Numbered from the stretch's first letter, positions 32,317 through 44,108 are shown. The stretch: DNA of 64,000 nt from Microvelia longipes (GCA_018340805.1 JACMZG010001911.1:30997727-31061726); one strand, 5' to 3'. The notes: generated by a model from the letters alone, not told the origin. A program made the numbers and translations.

Positions 32317-33450
32317 GTTCATCTTCATGAGGGGGAATTTAATTCTTCTGAGAGGAAAGCTCTTGAGCACCTTGTGTCCGCGCATATGCCTGGATCAAAG
32401 GTGCTAGAGAAGGAAGAGTTTCATCAACCTCCTCCGGCTTCCATACTTGGAGAAGGATGTCAGCTTTTGGTTAAAGAGGTCATTACTCATCGGAAGGTCC
32501 AATTTGCGATTCAAAGCTTTGCACCGAAAAAGTCTTCTGGACCAGATGGTGTTATGCCAGTAATGCTTCAGGAAGTTTTGGATCTTTTACAAGATGAACT
32601 TGTTATGATCTTTAGACTCCTTCTAACTCATCAGACAATTCCTTTGTTATGGAGAGAAGTAGGAGTGGTCTTCATACACAAACAGAGTAGACCAGATTTT
32701 GCTCTTGCTTAAGTCATATCGGCCAATTATTCTGACAATGTTTTTTTTCTAAGAAAATGAAAAGGCTGGTTGATCGATATGTCAGGGACAGACAGGCTTG
32801 CTCGTTCCTTAAGTAGACTCCAATATGCCTACCAGGCAGGTAAATCTTGTGAAGCGGCCTTTATCATCTTGTTCGCAAGATTGAGGATGTTCTTTACAAG
32901 AAGCAACTGGCTCTAAGTTTGTTTATGGACATCGAAGGAGCGTTTAACAGCGTCTCTGAAGACTATATTTGTCAATCAACCTCTCAGCACGGGGCTCATC
33001 TATATGTTGTTAGCTAGATTCGATAATTGTTGTTGTTAAGGTACCCTAGGGTTCAGCGCAGTGGTTGCACTGTTACCCTGTTGTCTTCAAGGAGGTGTTC
33101 TCTCCCCTCTTTTGTGGTGTTTAGTTATTGTCAGCCTCATTGCTCTATTCGAAAAAGCAGGGTTCAACATGCAGGCTTATGCCGATAATGTAACTATCCT
33201 TATATTGGGCAAGTTTGTTGACATTGTCTTTGAGCTTGCCCAGAGAGCATTCCACTTAATTGATATGTGTTGTGTAGAACATGGTCTAGGGGTTAACCCT
33301 TCAAAGACTGTTGTTGTACCGTCTAGGAAAAGAAATATGGATGGTAGTAGAGATTTGGTATTGGGTGGTAAAACTCTTAAAGTCTCAAGCAGTCTTAAGT
33401 ATCTTGGAGGAGTAATTCTTGATGCTAAACTATCTTGGTGCTAAACTATC
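32317..33450 (+). pseudogene. LINE reverse-transcriptase remnant (jockey/LOA-like), right part
   Basis: Continuing from 27921, FNSSERKALEHLVSAHMPGS is typical linker sequence. Then AIQSFAPKKSSGPDGVMP (about 32507) begins the reverse transcriptase, followed by WREVGVVFIHK, a stop at 32710-32712, further breaks, DIEGAFNSV read in another frame (about 32927), LQGGVLSPLLW (about 33087) and AYADNVTILI (about 33177), ending LKYLGGVILDAKLSW near 33440. The catalytic YADD is YADN here, a loss of a catalytic aspartate. The copy lacks its C-terminal part and has several frame breaks, so it is long dead. Confidence 0.82.
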
Positions 33451-33535
33451 TATGCTAAACGAATTTGTTGAGTTATTATTGACTATGTTATTAATGTCAT
33501 AATAAATATTTTCTGAAAGGCACAACTAGATCAAA

Positions 33536-33615
33536 GCTTGTTTTTGAACTAAGTTTCCACTCTCTAGTACTATACTCATGGAGCTACGATAATAACATAC
33601 ACATAAACGTACACT
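33536..33615 (-). repeat. Family C fragment
   Basis: GTTTCCACTCTCTAGTACTA and GGAGCTACGATAATAACA match the 22.9 kb copy (TTTCAACTCTCTAGCATTATA...GGAAGCTACGATAATAACAG). Only about 80 bases remain. Confidence 0.55.
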
Positions 33616-33738
33616 CAAATTCAGAAAGAGAACTAGGTAAAAAGATCTCGAATCGTCATAAACACCTAAATTGGATTGTTTAGGTAAAATCTCTGTTTTA
33701 GGTTTTGATCGCAAAACACGTATAACACACTGTTAAAT

Positions 33739-33880
33739 TCAGTTGACAGCGTGGGAAAATAATGGGAGGTAGCCAATGAGGTTCCCTGATTTAACTACTG
33801 AATGTTTAATCACGCCCACAATTTCAAATCAGGCTAAATTTATTGCTTCCTCAACCCTATTTTCTCACGCTGTCAACTGA
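33739..33880. mobile_element. Small MITE with TCAGTTGACAGCGTG ends
   Basis: The left end TCAGTTGACAGCGTGGGAAA ATA and right end TATTTTCTCACGCTGTCAAC TGA are inverted with one mismatch over 23 bp. At 142 bp there is no coding capacity. The target duplication is unclear in AT-rich flanks. Confidence 0.7.
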
Positions 33881-34755
33881 TTTGGTCGTGAAGCTTTGCT
33901 AGAATGTTTGAAAATGAAAAATTTAATGGATGTTTTGTATTTTCCCGATATAAAAAAGACATGTTTCCTTATGACAATTTAATTGTACTGTCAATATTAA
34001 AAGTTTTAATCATAACTTTGAGGCTTCATGAGTCTCTATTTGTTCTATAGTAAATGGTAAACCAAACACTTATGTGGTATTCACGAACTAATAATATGTT
34101 TTAGAAAGACTTATTCTTATGCATATAACATTGGAATAAATCTTACCCAAACACAAGTAATCCATGTTATTTACATTAGAATAAGTCACACTTCAATTGA
34201 AGTAATATTCCTAAAGTAACAATACAACCCTTGAAAATTATTTATTATCTTTTAGGTGACGAACTAAAAATGCAACAAAATAAATAAACTTGCGTCTTAA
34301 AATTACAAGACAAATGCAATTATATTATTAGAAAGGGAATTGTGAGAAAAAAGTAGTCATAAAAATAACCAATAAAAAAAGCCCATAAAATTTTAATTTT
34401 TCTCAAAAATGGTCACATGCAATTATTGTTTTCTCTCTTAGTCATTACAAGTTAATAGTTGTGTTATTATCTTACGAACTATGACATTACTTGCATAGCA
34501 TTCTTATTATTAACTTACTTCCTTTTGAAATTTACCTTGCCCTGCAATTACAGGTTCATTAAAGTATTATTACAGGTCCTTTTTCCACGTCAATGATGTT
34601 TTAGGTGCATAAAATAAGAAAATAAAAAAAACCAGGCTGTTAATTAATTCAAATCTCAGGTAATTATTTAAACAAATTAACTCTTGCAACTCATTATTTT
34701 AAGGAAACTAAAAACTAATTTACTAATGAACAATTTTTATTTTAGAACTTAAAAA
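33881..34755. other. AT-rich stretch, no gene seen
   Basis: No recognisable feature. Confidence 0.45.
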
Positions 34756-34756
34756 A

Positions 34757-35130
34757 TCGGGTACGGTGTACCTCAGAACTTTTACTCATCAAATCGAATT
34801 TGCTAAGCTCATCCTACCTACTTCAAGCTCGCTTCACTTGTCCTCAAATTATTCACTTTGCCAAATTTATAACACGTCTTTGAACTCGCTTCGCTCGCCT
34901 TCTGATGGTAAATTCATCCGTTTTATTACCAACATTTACAGGTCACCCATTTAGGCAATGACCACACTCGAACCTTTTTGATCTAACAAAAATCATATAT
35001 AGACGCACTTGTCGTATAGAAACGAAACTTAGTGTACAATGATAAAAGGTAAAGGTGCCTTGATGTAAAGGTTTACAATTGTACCGAATTTCAATTTTAT
35101 TGGATTATTTTCCGATTTATTGGATGGTAG
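34757..35130 (-). repeat. Family C repeat, partial copy
   Basis: GGTACGGTGTACCTCAGAAC TTTTACTCATCAAATCGAAT, GCTCGCTTCAC, GAACTCGCTTCGCTCG and CATATATAGACGCACTTGTC match family C in reverse up to TTATTTTCCGATTT near 35120. Confidence 0.65.
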
Positions 35131-38100
35131 AATATATATCTTCCATAGCATATATAAATTTGTTTATTCAATTGTTGATCAGTATTTTTTATGAATTCTT
35201 TCTCCTGAACTGAATAACTTTATTGGTGAAGGAGTTCATCCAATAGAATTAATAAAGAATCAATTTCGTTTATATCCTCTCAACGTGTAAACATTTGCTC
35301 AAATATTTTGACAATTTAGGTGTCAGTACTAACCATTGTTTTGTAATAGTGTCCATTGTGGTCTAGTGTATCCTCGTTGCCAACCTGTTGTGCACTTAAT
35401 TGTAGAAATAAGCTCGAGCACATGTAGTGAAAATATTATATTGTCCAATAATAAACTGACAAATTTTTATGTATAAACAATGAATTATTAAATACGGTTG
35501 TTATGGTAACCTTAAACAATAAAAATGTAAATAGACATGCATTATAACCGCAACATACCTTTTAACTTAAAAGAGATAGAGTTCTTCTGTTTACTTCTAC
35601 AGTTTAATCTTGTTCTTGTAAATTATTAAATAAATTATTATTATTATTAACTTACAAAAATAGCTTACTAAATTTATTTTTAAAAAACCATTTAATTCAA
35701 ATAAAAATGTATCATTGAAATTATCATGACCTATAAATTTTATCCATTATTTTTATTTAGTAATTGAGTCAACGTTTAAAATATACTGACTCGAGAATAA
35801 GTCTAAAAAAATAAATGAGATAATCGTGTGACTGTTGAAACCATTTTAAAACCAACAAACTATTTCCATTAATAAAAAATGTTCAATTTTATTTCAGTCC
35901 CTAATACAAATCGTGAAGAAAGAATTTTTTGATTGAACGATCTTGAACAATAGTAGCAGAGCATGAAATTGAAACTGTGATAGGTGAAGGCTAAAAATAA
36001 GAATTAAAAATCTCACTTGAGGATAAATTAATTAAATAAAAATAATGGAGACAGATAACTGTTAAGAGAGCTTTATTTGATATGATTTTCAATGACAGCT
36101 CGCTTAACATCTAAAAAGCAAATCTGAATGTGCTTATATAAGACTATAAAATCAATAATTAGTTGTCTTGTTGGAAGCATAGGGAATCAAGTTATTTAGA
36201 GGAGTCTCAAATAATGCTTTTAGTAGCGAAGGCGTTAGATATTGTATATTTTTGATGTAGAGTAGCGACACATGTATTATAACCCTATAAATAAGGCAAC
36301 CTTAAAAAGTAGGTGGAGATCTAAGTAATACTGCTTTAAACTTTGGAAAAATAAACTACTACGAGGGCAAGCGAACCGAGTCTGAAATTGTAAGGAAAAC
36401 AGTACTGTGGTACACCGTTGTTAATTTGCTGTAATTTACTGAATGTAAATTAACTCAATTGACTACATGCAGTTAATAAATTTAATTTATTTACCTTAAA
36501 AAACAATACATTTTTTACGTTGAGATATTTAATTTTATACTTAACAATATTTATATTGTTGGCACGTGTGGCTGCCTTATATAATATATTTTTACATTTC
36601 CTCACCTACTACCGTAGGTATATGGAATGGGAAGATACAAAAATAAAGAGATAAAACTAATTTTTATCTTTATCATTTACAATTCCTAAAATTTAAATAT
36701 TTTTAAAATTAATATGTATTCAAAAATATATAATTAGTTTATTAGCTTAAACGAATTATATATATCTGGTCTTGCTTATAAAAACCGTGTAGAGTAAATT
36801 TTATAAATTACTTCAGCTACTAAGTTAGTTAAAGCACATTTAGAGAATAACTGCTGGTAGACATATATGGTATTCAAATAAAATACAGTAAAAATGAATT
36901 TGGTAAGAGCACAATCAGGCTTTGTACAGAATAGGAAAATAATAGCACCTGCGTTTATAAAAACAATAAAATTTTAAGTAATTATATATCTGTTTTTTTT
37001 TTTTAAAAAGTAATATTAGTTTCATTACCGGTTTATGTTTTTATAACCCTCTCAAAAACAAAAATGGCTGTTTTTTACAGCTTTGTATTAAATGGAAAGA
37101 TAAAGATGGCGAAAAATATGTCTTCTTGGGTGGGCTCATAATGTTCTGTTCGCAATGGAGGGGTTTTAAATAAGATCTATTTAAATTCTCTCCAATTAAG
37201 GTTTTAAAACTCCGTTTTATACTAAGGACAAAACTTAAGCCAAGAAAATACTTACAAGAAGGATCCGAATTTATATGTTTTTCTTTAAAAAAAAATTAAA
37301 AAGCCATTAAACTTCTTACAACGCCATAAAAGTTATTTCAACTTTTTAAAACTTACTAAACCTTAAACTTACATACAAATTAAAAAAAAAGAAAAAAAGA
37401 AACATGACTATTAAAAATATTTAAAAAGTACATCTAATAAAAGAGTGAGAAAGTTATGGTCATGTGTAAATTAACTATAAGGGAATCAGAAGTCAGGATC
37501 AGGAGAAGCCAACCATAAGAAATTATGAGGATGTAACTGTTGATGGCTGGATTAGTCCAAGCGTCCCGCAAGGACCTCAAGACATTCAATGGAAGGATAC
37601 AATCTACCTCTCCTTTATGTCTTTTTATCCTTAAAAGAATTTAATGTTTTTCTTTCAAGAAAATATACTGATTCTTGAAGAAATGTTAATCAAAATTTAT
37701 TATTATTGTATTTTTTATCATCAATTTTTAAAAGTTTTTTTATTTTAAGTTTTCATCAGTTAAACCTTTTATTGTTTAAAATTATTATTTATGACCATCA
37801 TATTGTAAATCATTTAAACATTATAATTTATCATTATTATTAGTAATAAAATAAATAAAATAATTATGAAAAAAAAGATTATAATTTAAATTTAAAAAAA
37901 ATTAAAAAATTATTATTTTGTAAATAATAAAATTATTATATTAAAAATTATATTTTTAATTAAAAATTAAAAATTATAAAAAATATACTAAAGTCATGTT
38001 CGTTATTTGGTTCGTAATATTTTAGTCAGGAATCTTAAAAAGAATAATAATTTGTTGAGGATAGTTAGAAGTTAGTTTTATTAAAACCTCTATTAGTAAA

Positions 38101-38399
38101 GGAATAGGATTTCCTATTTTAAAATTTTAGCTCAAGGAAAATTATGGTTTAAACTTCTTAATAAGTCGTGTTGTATACTTCAATTATTGTGCCACTTGGT
38201 TTTCATAAGTTCCAGTATAAGTGTCTACTTAGAACGCAATTCTTAATATTACCTAGTTTATCTTTTCCATTACTTAGCTTTATTATTATTATAATTTATC
38301 TTTATTATTGTCTGGCAAATCAATAGCACAAAACATAAACTTCATTTGAAAATTTACAAATGTTACATTTTTAAACAAATTAAGACATAATTAAGTCTT
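35131..38399. other. Long AT-rich stretch, no gene seen
   Basis: Very AT-rich (notably 37680-37990). Small family C scraps are visible at 36357-36415 (GAGGGCAAGCGAACCGAGTCTGAA) and 36598-36622 (CCTCACCTACTACCGTAGGT). No gene was recognised. Confidence 0.4.
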
Positions 38400-38621
38400 T
38401 CAGACCACAGTGTATTTTAAACTAGTAGTTTAAACTACACTACACTTTAGTTTAAGTTTAGAACCGTAGTTTAAACTAGTTTTATAAATACCAAACCTAA
38501 TTTAAACTTGTTTTATGAATATCAAACCTACATGAAACTAGCTTTATGAATCCAAACCTAATTTAAACTAGTTTTATGAATACCAAACCTAATTTAAACT
38601 AAAATAATAAAAAAAAGAAGT
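38400..38621. repeat. ~37-bp minisatellite, left block
   Basis: Repeats of TTTAAACTAGTTTTATGAAT ACCAAACCTAA, about four copies. The same unit resumes at 40497, so the DNA between appears inserted into one array. Confidence 0.8.
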
Positions 38622-38642
38622 CTCTCAACAAAACAAAACTTT

Positions 38643-38684
38643 ATTGGCAAAGCGCTTTCAACCTAACAGGCCACCATCAGTGCA
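38643..38684 (-). ncRNA. Hammerhead-like core in family D
   Basis: The minus strand reads GCA-CTGATGG-TGGCCTGTTAGGTT-GAAA-GCGCTT-TGC. Stem I is GCA/TGC, 3 bp. Stem II is GGCC/GGTT with G-U pairs. The two-pair stem III uses G-C at the position where the 25.9 kb copy uses C-G. The last A of CTGATGA is G, so activity is doubtful. Confidence 0.4.
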
Positions 38685-38807
38685 AAACCTAAGAAACTAG
38701 TTACAATAGAAATAATTCTGGCGCGGTGGTCCGCATGTCGGGCGAATTTCCTGGATGCGTGTTTCCGTGCTTTTTACATTATATAAGTTTACAACTAGTA
38801 AATAAAT

Positions 38808-39322
38808 AATCCGGCGCGGTGGTCCGTTGTCGGGCGAATTTCATTTAGAATGCGTGTTTCCGTGCTAAACAACCCATTTCTTGCTTATGCAAGAACCATG
38901 CCCATTGCGTGGTTCCGGTTCATGCTTTAGAACCTAAGCAGTTACTCAATTGTCAAGCACTACTCGTAACTCATTTTGTCTTTATTTTCCAAAGGAAATG
39001 CGCTAAAACCTTTAAAGATAACTGACTAAGCTTAAAGATAAGTAACTAATCTTTAAACTAGTGCAAATAATAGTGCGTACTTCTAATTTTAGAGGCATAG
39101 TTTTGTACAACTGGATGATTATGCGCATTTCCTTTGGAAAATACAGACAAAATGAGTTACGAGCAGTGCTTGACAATTGAGTAACTGCTTAGGTTTTAAA
39201 GCATGAACCGGAACCACGCAATGGGCATGGTTCTTGCATAAGCAAGAAATGGGTTGTTTAGCACGGAAACACGCATTCTAAATGAAATTCGCCCGACAGC
39301 GGACCACCGCGCCGGAATTATT
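38808..39322. repeat. ~195-bp near-perfect inverted repeat
   Basis: The left arm, from CCGGCGCGGTGGTCCG through TTGCTTATGCAAGAACCATG CCCATTGCGTGG to AAAGGAAATGCGC (about 38808-39003), is repeated in reverse at about 39124-39322 with few mismatches, around a ~120-base loop. Part of one arm also occurs at 24176-24360. Outer ends carry GGCGCGGTGGTCCG. Such arms would extrude as a cruciform or make long double-stranded RNA. Confidence 0.85.
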
Positions 39323-40223
39323 TATTTATTAGTTGTAAACTTATATAATGTAAAAAGCACGGAAACACGCATCCAAAGGAAATTCGCCCGACATGCGGAC
39401 CACGGCGCCAGAATTATTTTTAGTTGTAAACTTATATTAGGTAAAAAAAAAAACGATAAAAAATTAATGTCCCTACTAGGATTTGAACCCAGGTACTCTG
39501 GGTTTGAGAGCTCGCATCCAAAGGAAATTCGCCCGACATGCGGACCACCGCGCCAGAATTATTTTCTAGTTGTAAACTTATATTAAGTAAAAAAAAAAGA
39601 TAAAAATTATCGACCCTTCCAGGATGTGAACCCAGGTACCCTGAGTTTGAGTGGTCGTATTGACTCCGGACCACTGCCATTCAACTCAGAGGCCCAAAAA
39701 ACATTGAAAACGACACCCTACTCGAAATTTAATTTTCAACAACCGTAATGTTGGTTTTCTATATTTTTGTGGTTTTTTCGACTTTTTGGTAACTAAGTGG
39801 TCGTATCGACTTCGGACCGGTTTCATTCGATTCAGCGCCCAAAATTACATAGAAAACGACACCCTACTCGAAATTTATTTTTTATCGACCTAAATTTTGG
39901 TTTTTGGTAATTTACAATGGTTTTTTCGATTTTAGGTCACTTAGAGTGGTCATATCGACTTTGGACTGGTTTCATTCGATTCAGCGTCTCAAAAAACATA
40001 AATATTGACCTTTTTGGCGGCAAAAAATATTAACCCTGAATTTTGCTGATTTTTTGAAAATTTCGCTGACTCAGCAAACCGGGTTAATGACGTCACAAAA
40101 ACCTGGTTTTCAATAGGGTTCGTGTCCTTCCAAAGGTTGATTTTTGTATCAAGTTTGGTTAAAAAATATTAATCCGTTCGAAAGATAGTGTTTACAAGAA
40201 AGTATCTAGAATACATATATATA

Positions 40224-40282
<59 letters not shown>

Positions 40283-40410
40283 TCTCGCGAAATTTTTTTT
40301 TCGTCATTAGGGACCTCTGAAACGGATTTGTGTCGTGGTCCGAGGTTCGAATTCCGCCATGACGCCTATCCTATTAGCGAATTTTTTCCCAAAGGAAATT
40401 CGCTAAAAAT
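39123..40410 (-). repeat. Composite repeat, copy 2 (inverted)
   Basis: On the minus strand the modules follow copy 1: TTAGCGAATTTCC/ATTCGCTAA end with GGCGTCATGGCGGAATTCGA ACC, (TA)n, ACGAACCCTATTGAAAACC, three units (plus-strand anchors near 39960, 39820, 39680), tRNA-like GGTCCGGAGTCAATACGACC with GGGTTCACATCC, then the GGCGCGGTGGTCCG tail. The tail part is partly duplicated (39500-39560). The open frames 39254-39586 and 39432-39680 are translations of this repeat. Confidence 0.7.
40217..40279. repeat. (TA)n microsatellite in composite repeat
   Basis: Pure TA alternation at the same module position as 23422-23492 in copy 1. Confidence 0.9.
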
Positions 40411-40494
40411 AAGCGAAAAAAAATAAAACAAGATTTTGTTTTGTGGAGAGTCTTCTTTTCTTTTATTATTTATGATGAACTCCATTCACGCTCA

Positions 40495-40640
40495 TTCTAC
40501 AAGTATAATTTAAACTAGTTTTATGGATACCAAACCTAATTTAAACTACTTATATGAATACCAAACCTAATTTAAACTATTATTATATATAAAATCTAGT
40601 TAAAAGTAAAGTTTAATCTAACTTATCTTAAATCAAAGTT
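40495..40640. repeat. ~37-bp minisatellite, right block
   Basis: AATTTAAACTAGTTTTATGG ATACCAAACCTAATTTAAACTA and one further copy, continuing the array seen at 38400-38621. Confidence 0.75.
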
Positions 40641-40727
40641 TAAACTAAGTTGGTAAATGGCGTTAGATTACCAATAATTCTGAAAACAAATGAGTGAAAA
40701 CGTTAGAACCGTAAAATATTTGTTTCC

Positions 40728-40728
<1 letters not shown>

Positions 40729-40803
<75 letters not shown>
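40729..40803. repeat. (TA)n microsatellite
   Basis: About 75 bases of alternating TA, giving the meaningless YIYIYI frame at 40690-40872. Confidence 0.92.
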
Positions 40804-40809
<6 letters not shown>

Positions 40810-40927
40810 TATATATATATAGTTCTTAATCTGTTCAGTATAAGTATTTATCCTGTCAGTTATAATAATTAAATAATTAAGATCTCTAACTAAAGACAGA
40901 AATTAAAAATCCTTAAAGTTATAAATA

Positions 40928-41287
40928 CTAAGTTACAATTTTTAAAATTGAATAATATATTAAACAAATTAAAACGTGGATTAACATGTAATGGCTGCTT
41001 TGATACCGAGGGATAAAGCTTCCTCCTAGAGGCCGTCGCGTTTCCCTTCTGTTGACAGAAAAAAACCATGTAATGCCTGAGTATAAACTTATTGTTAAAC
41101 GAATAATTGTAAGACCCCTCTTATTGCTCATCATAGCAACACTAAAGTAAGAATATAGAAAAGTATTGTGTTCACCCTTCAAATCTAGAACCGAGGTTTC
41201 ATCACTAATATTCCTTTCAGGCATTTTTATAACGTTTGTGTTGTGTGTTTTGTCACGACATTGTGTCTGTATGTCTGTGACGCGCAT
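40928..41287 (-). CDS. Unassigned open frame, 119 codons (doubtful)
   Basis: A single ATG-start frame with mixed composition and a hydrophobic C-terminal stretch (HYMLIHVLICLIYYSILKI). I recognise no family. The DNA is not clearly codon-biased, and a family C scrap (CGGAGAGTTAAAACTCTATA) lies just beside its start at about 41308. Chance frame is as likely as a gene. Confidence 0.15.
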   Translation of the reverse strand: MRVTDIQTQCRDKTHNTNVIKMPERNISDETSVLDLKGEHNTFLYSYFSVAMMSNKRGLTIIRLTISLYSGITWFFSVNRRETRRPLGGSFIPRYQSSHYMLIHVLICLIYYSILKIVT

Positions 41288-41904
41288 AAATCTTGCTGTG
41301 TTTATACCGGAGAGTTAAAACTCTATACAAAAATCAGACCTAAGGTGTGATAATATTTTTATACTACGATAACCTATTTTGCTGAGTCTTCAAAAATTTA
41401 AAATATTCAAACAACCGGTAACATGAAAATTTGACCTTTCAGATATCGCAAATGAAAGACACGAAAGCTTATGGTCAAAATTCAATTGATATTTTACTTT
41501 TAGCTTGTAACTTATCCGTGAAAATGCATTTTCATTAGTGTTACTATTTAGCATATAACTTTTAGCATTAGTTAACAATCGTGTTGTAGTCGTACTTTAC
41601 TAAATAAATAAAAAATAGTGATACCTAAAATTACACGTAAAAGTTTGTTTACATCGGAACAAAAAATAACGTTTTAAAATATATTCCTTTAATTCATTTT
41701 TTAGCTATATGTTGGCCACACTAAATATTTGGTTACCTAATAATTCTGAGGTCGAACAAAGCGAAACTAAAATAATAGCATTTTAAGCATAGCATAATTA
41801 TGACATTCTAAGGCCGAGCTAAGAATACGGCATAATATTTTATTCTAAGCTCAAACATAACGAGAACTATGTATATAACTATAGCATCATTTTGAGCGCT
41901 GTTG

Positions 41905-42010
41905 GTGGAGTTCATTATGAATAATAAGAAAACTTAGTCTCTTCACAATAAACATTTAATAATACAGAGCCTATTTCAACCATAAGTGGTCATCATCAGT
42001 GACTACAAAC
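41905..42010 (-). repeat. Family D copy with hammerhead-like core
   Basis: GGAGTTCATTATGAATAATA AGAAAACTTAGTCTCTTCAC matches the 40.44-40.49 kb end. On the minus strand CTGATGA, T, GACC-ACTTAT-GGTT (a 4-pair stem II) and GAAA follow in order at 42001-41974. Stem I has 2 clear pairs and the stem III pair is mismatched, so the core is intact but the arms are worn. Confidence 0.5.
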
Positions 42011-42200
42011 AAGAACAATATATAACATAAATTACTAAGTCAAGCAAACTAAAACTTACAAACTGGTTAAATAGAATAGAAATGGTGAAATCTAAACAAA
42101 AAATAGACATCAAAGTCAAAATATAATAAATATATAGAAATCAATAAATATACAAATAAATATGTAAAGTAATATATGTAATACTACAAAAACTTAAAAT
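42011..42200. other. AT-rich, no gene seen
   Basis: Low-complexity AT-rich DNA. Confidence 0.4.
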
Positions 42201-42204
42201 AATC

Positions 42205-42280
42205 ATAGCATACTGAGGGCGAGCGAAGCAAGTCCGAAGTTGTTAAATGAAGTACCGAGGTTCCCTGTACCCAATTTTTA
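42205..42280 (+). repeat. Family C terminal fragment
   Basis: ACTGAGGGCGAGCGAAGCAA GTCCGAAG, then AAGTACCGAGGTTCCCTGTA CCCAATTTTT, matches the end of family C. Confidence 0.65.
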
Positions 42281-42945
42281 AGTAATCACAGCTCTAATTA
42301 CTTAATTTATACGAGCTTGAATCTTACAAATACAGGTTGATACATTAGGTTAGCTATGCATTAGGTTGATGAAATCATAAAACATGATCGTGGCAGCGAT
42401 TTCACATTTTAATAACAAATCCTTTCAGTACGAGTTTTTGCACATTATTATTTATTATCAGATCATAAAACAACACTAACCAAAATCCAGGTTACAAACT
42501 TTATTTTAACAACCATCACGAACTCCAATAAATAATAACAAAATATACTTTTTGTATTTCTTTCATGCCCTTAAGCCAATATAGAGGTTTATAGAAATGA
42601 CATGATAACTTGTAAAAAAAAGAACTTATTTCAGATTAGAAAATGTAGAAAACTTGAGTCGTGACTTTTTTTTTCGTCATTACAAGATATGTCACAACTG
42701 ATATGTCAACAGCTTGAGTAAGCACACTTAAAGATCTTAAATATAATTATAATTTAACTTTAAGTATCATTACCATTGCCTTAACGTATTTATTATTGCT
42801 GTTTCTCTTTCTTTTGCAAAACTTAATTTTTACAATCATTAAGTTAATTTTTGAACTGATTTTACTTTTTAATGTCGTTGCTCAATGATCGTTGTACTTC
42901 AGATTAGTTTTAAATATGACATGAGGAGTAGTGATTGAAGTTGCG
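42281..42945. other. AT-rich stretch, no gene seen
   Basis: No recognisable feature. Confidence 0.4.
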
Positions 42946-42949
42946 ACCC

Positions 42950-43080
42950 CATAAACATAAATAAATAAATAAACCATTTATTTGCACAAAGAATATACAC
43001 TTATTATAAATACTTTACATTTAATAGTAGTGCAAAGTCGGCACTAAGCCGTGGTGCCCTCTGCTGAGGGATGATTTTAA
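42950..43080 (-). mobile_element. Probable LINE 3' end (truncated), inverted
   Basis: On the minus strand, GAGGGCACCACGGCTTAGTG CCGACTTTGC is followed by an AT-rich tail ending in (TTTA)n, paralleling 14941-15110. No coding part is present, as expected for heavy 5' truncation. Confidence 0.5.
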
Positions 43081-44105
43081 GTACTCCTGACTTAATTATT
43101 TTTCATTACTCTTCTATTCTTATGAAACACTATTGTTTATTTACATGACTGTTAATTAATTATTAACTTAATTTTAATTTATTACGATTAAAATATAACT
43201 ATTTTATTTTATTATTATTTTTCTTAATTAATCTTCTATTATACTTTTTTTATTTACTTTTTAATTTACTTAACAAGTAAGTAAATTAAATTTGGTAGGC
43301 GTAACTTAACGTAACCTAAACCTAACTAACGTAACTTAAACCATTTAACTAATTTGCTTAACTTAATGTTAAACATAAAAATATTTAACATTAATTAGGT
43401 CAACGTTTTTTTTAAAAAACAGACCCCTAGGGGCAAAGTAATATAGAAACCAAGTAGGGAAACTCCTATACTAACCTGTGTAAAAAAATTCAGACATGCG
43501 TGATCAGCTGATTGCTAGCTCAAAAATAAAAAATAGCTGAAATCGGTATAACTGCGCATGCGCCTCTTGGGAATTACGTTTTTTGCTTACTTTTATTGGC
43601 AATCCTGAAAAATAATAACTACTGCCTTTCTATTTGTCACAAATACGATTTAGAACGTGTTATCCACATATTTAAAGGAATCAGACAAAAAGAAGAAATT
43701 GGTTTTTGTTCAAGTGATCGCGATTTATCAGAGTGCTAAACAATTTTTAAGAATTGATTGTTATTTATTCCAGTTTATTGAATCGATTTGATTATAGACT
43801 GTTAAATTTGATTATGGTTAATGGAATCAAACAATAGTTAAAAATAAAATCATTTTCAAGCTTTTTCTTGTTGCATATTATACAGCAGCTTCGCCAGCCT
43901 TCATTTATAACGTTAAAAGTAGAAAATTTAGCGATGAGTATAATTTATTGAATTTAGTTTTTAACAAGACGGACTGGGATCCACCAAGTACCATTTATCC
44001 ACAAAATAGGTCCGCGGGGCTGTACAGATTGCGTATCACCTATATTATAGATAGTACCTGTGTCTGTCTTTACCTGTCTATTTATTTTTGATAGATCAGG
44101 GATTA
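43081..44105. other. AT-rich stretch, no gene seen
   Basis: Includes a small cluster of CGTAACTTAACG / CCTAAACCTAACTAACG words at 43305-43350. No gene was recognised. Confidence 0.4.
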
Positions 44106-44108
44106 CTA

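Larger units (their letters stand above)
38606..40480. mobile_element. Composite insertion bounded by inverted family D ends
   Basis: The left end AATAATAAAAAAAAGAAGTC TCTCAACAAAACAAAA is matched in inverse by TTTTGTTTTGTGGAGAGTCT TCTTTTCTTTTATTATT at the right end (40434-40470). Inside are a hammerhead-like core (minus strand, 38643-38684), a large palindrome (38808-39322) and a full inverted composite repeat (40410 to 39123). It interrupts a minisatellite present on both sides. It may be one mobile unit or successive insertions. No protein is encoded. Confidence 0.5.

Noticed and set aside
39254..39586. 110-codon gene
   Set aside because: Lies wholly within the composite repeat and its palindrome; repeated motifs such as EIRPT come from repeat copies.
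40690..40872. Open frame of repeated Tyr-Ile
   Set aside because: A translation of the (TA)n microsatellite; the same holds for frames at 54062-54368 and 54626-54862.
43300..43350. Telomere-like CCTAA words
   Set aside because: Only a few CCTAA words mixed with other sequence; no TTAGG array.
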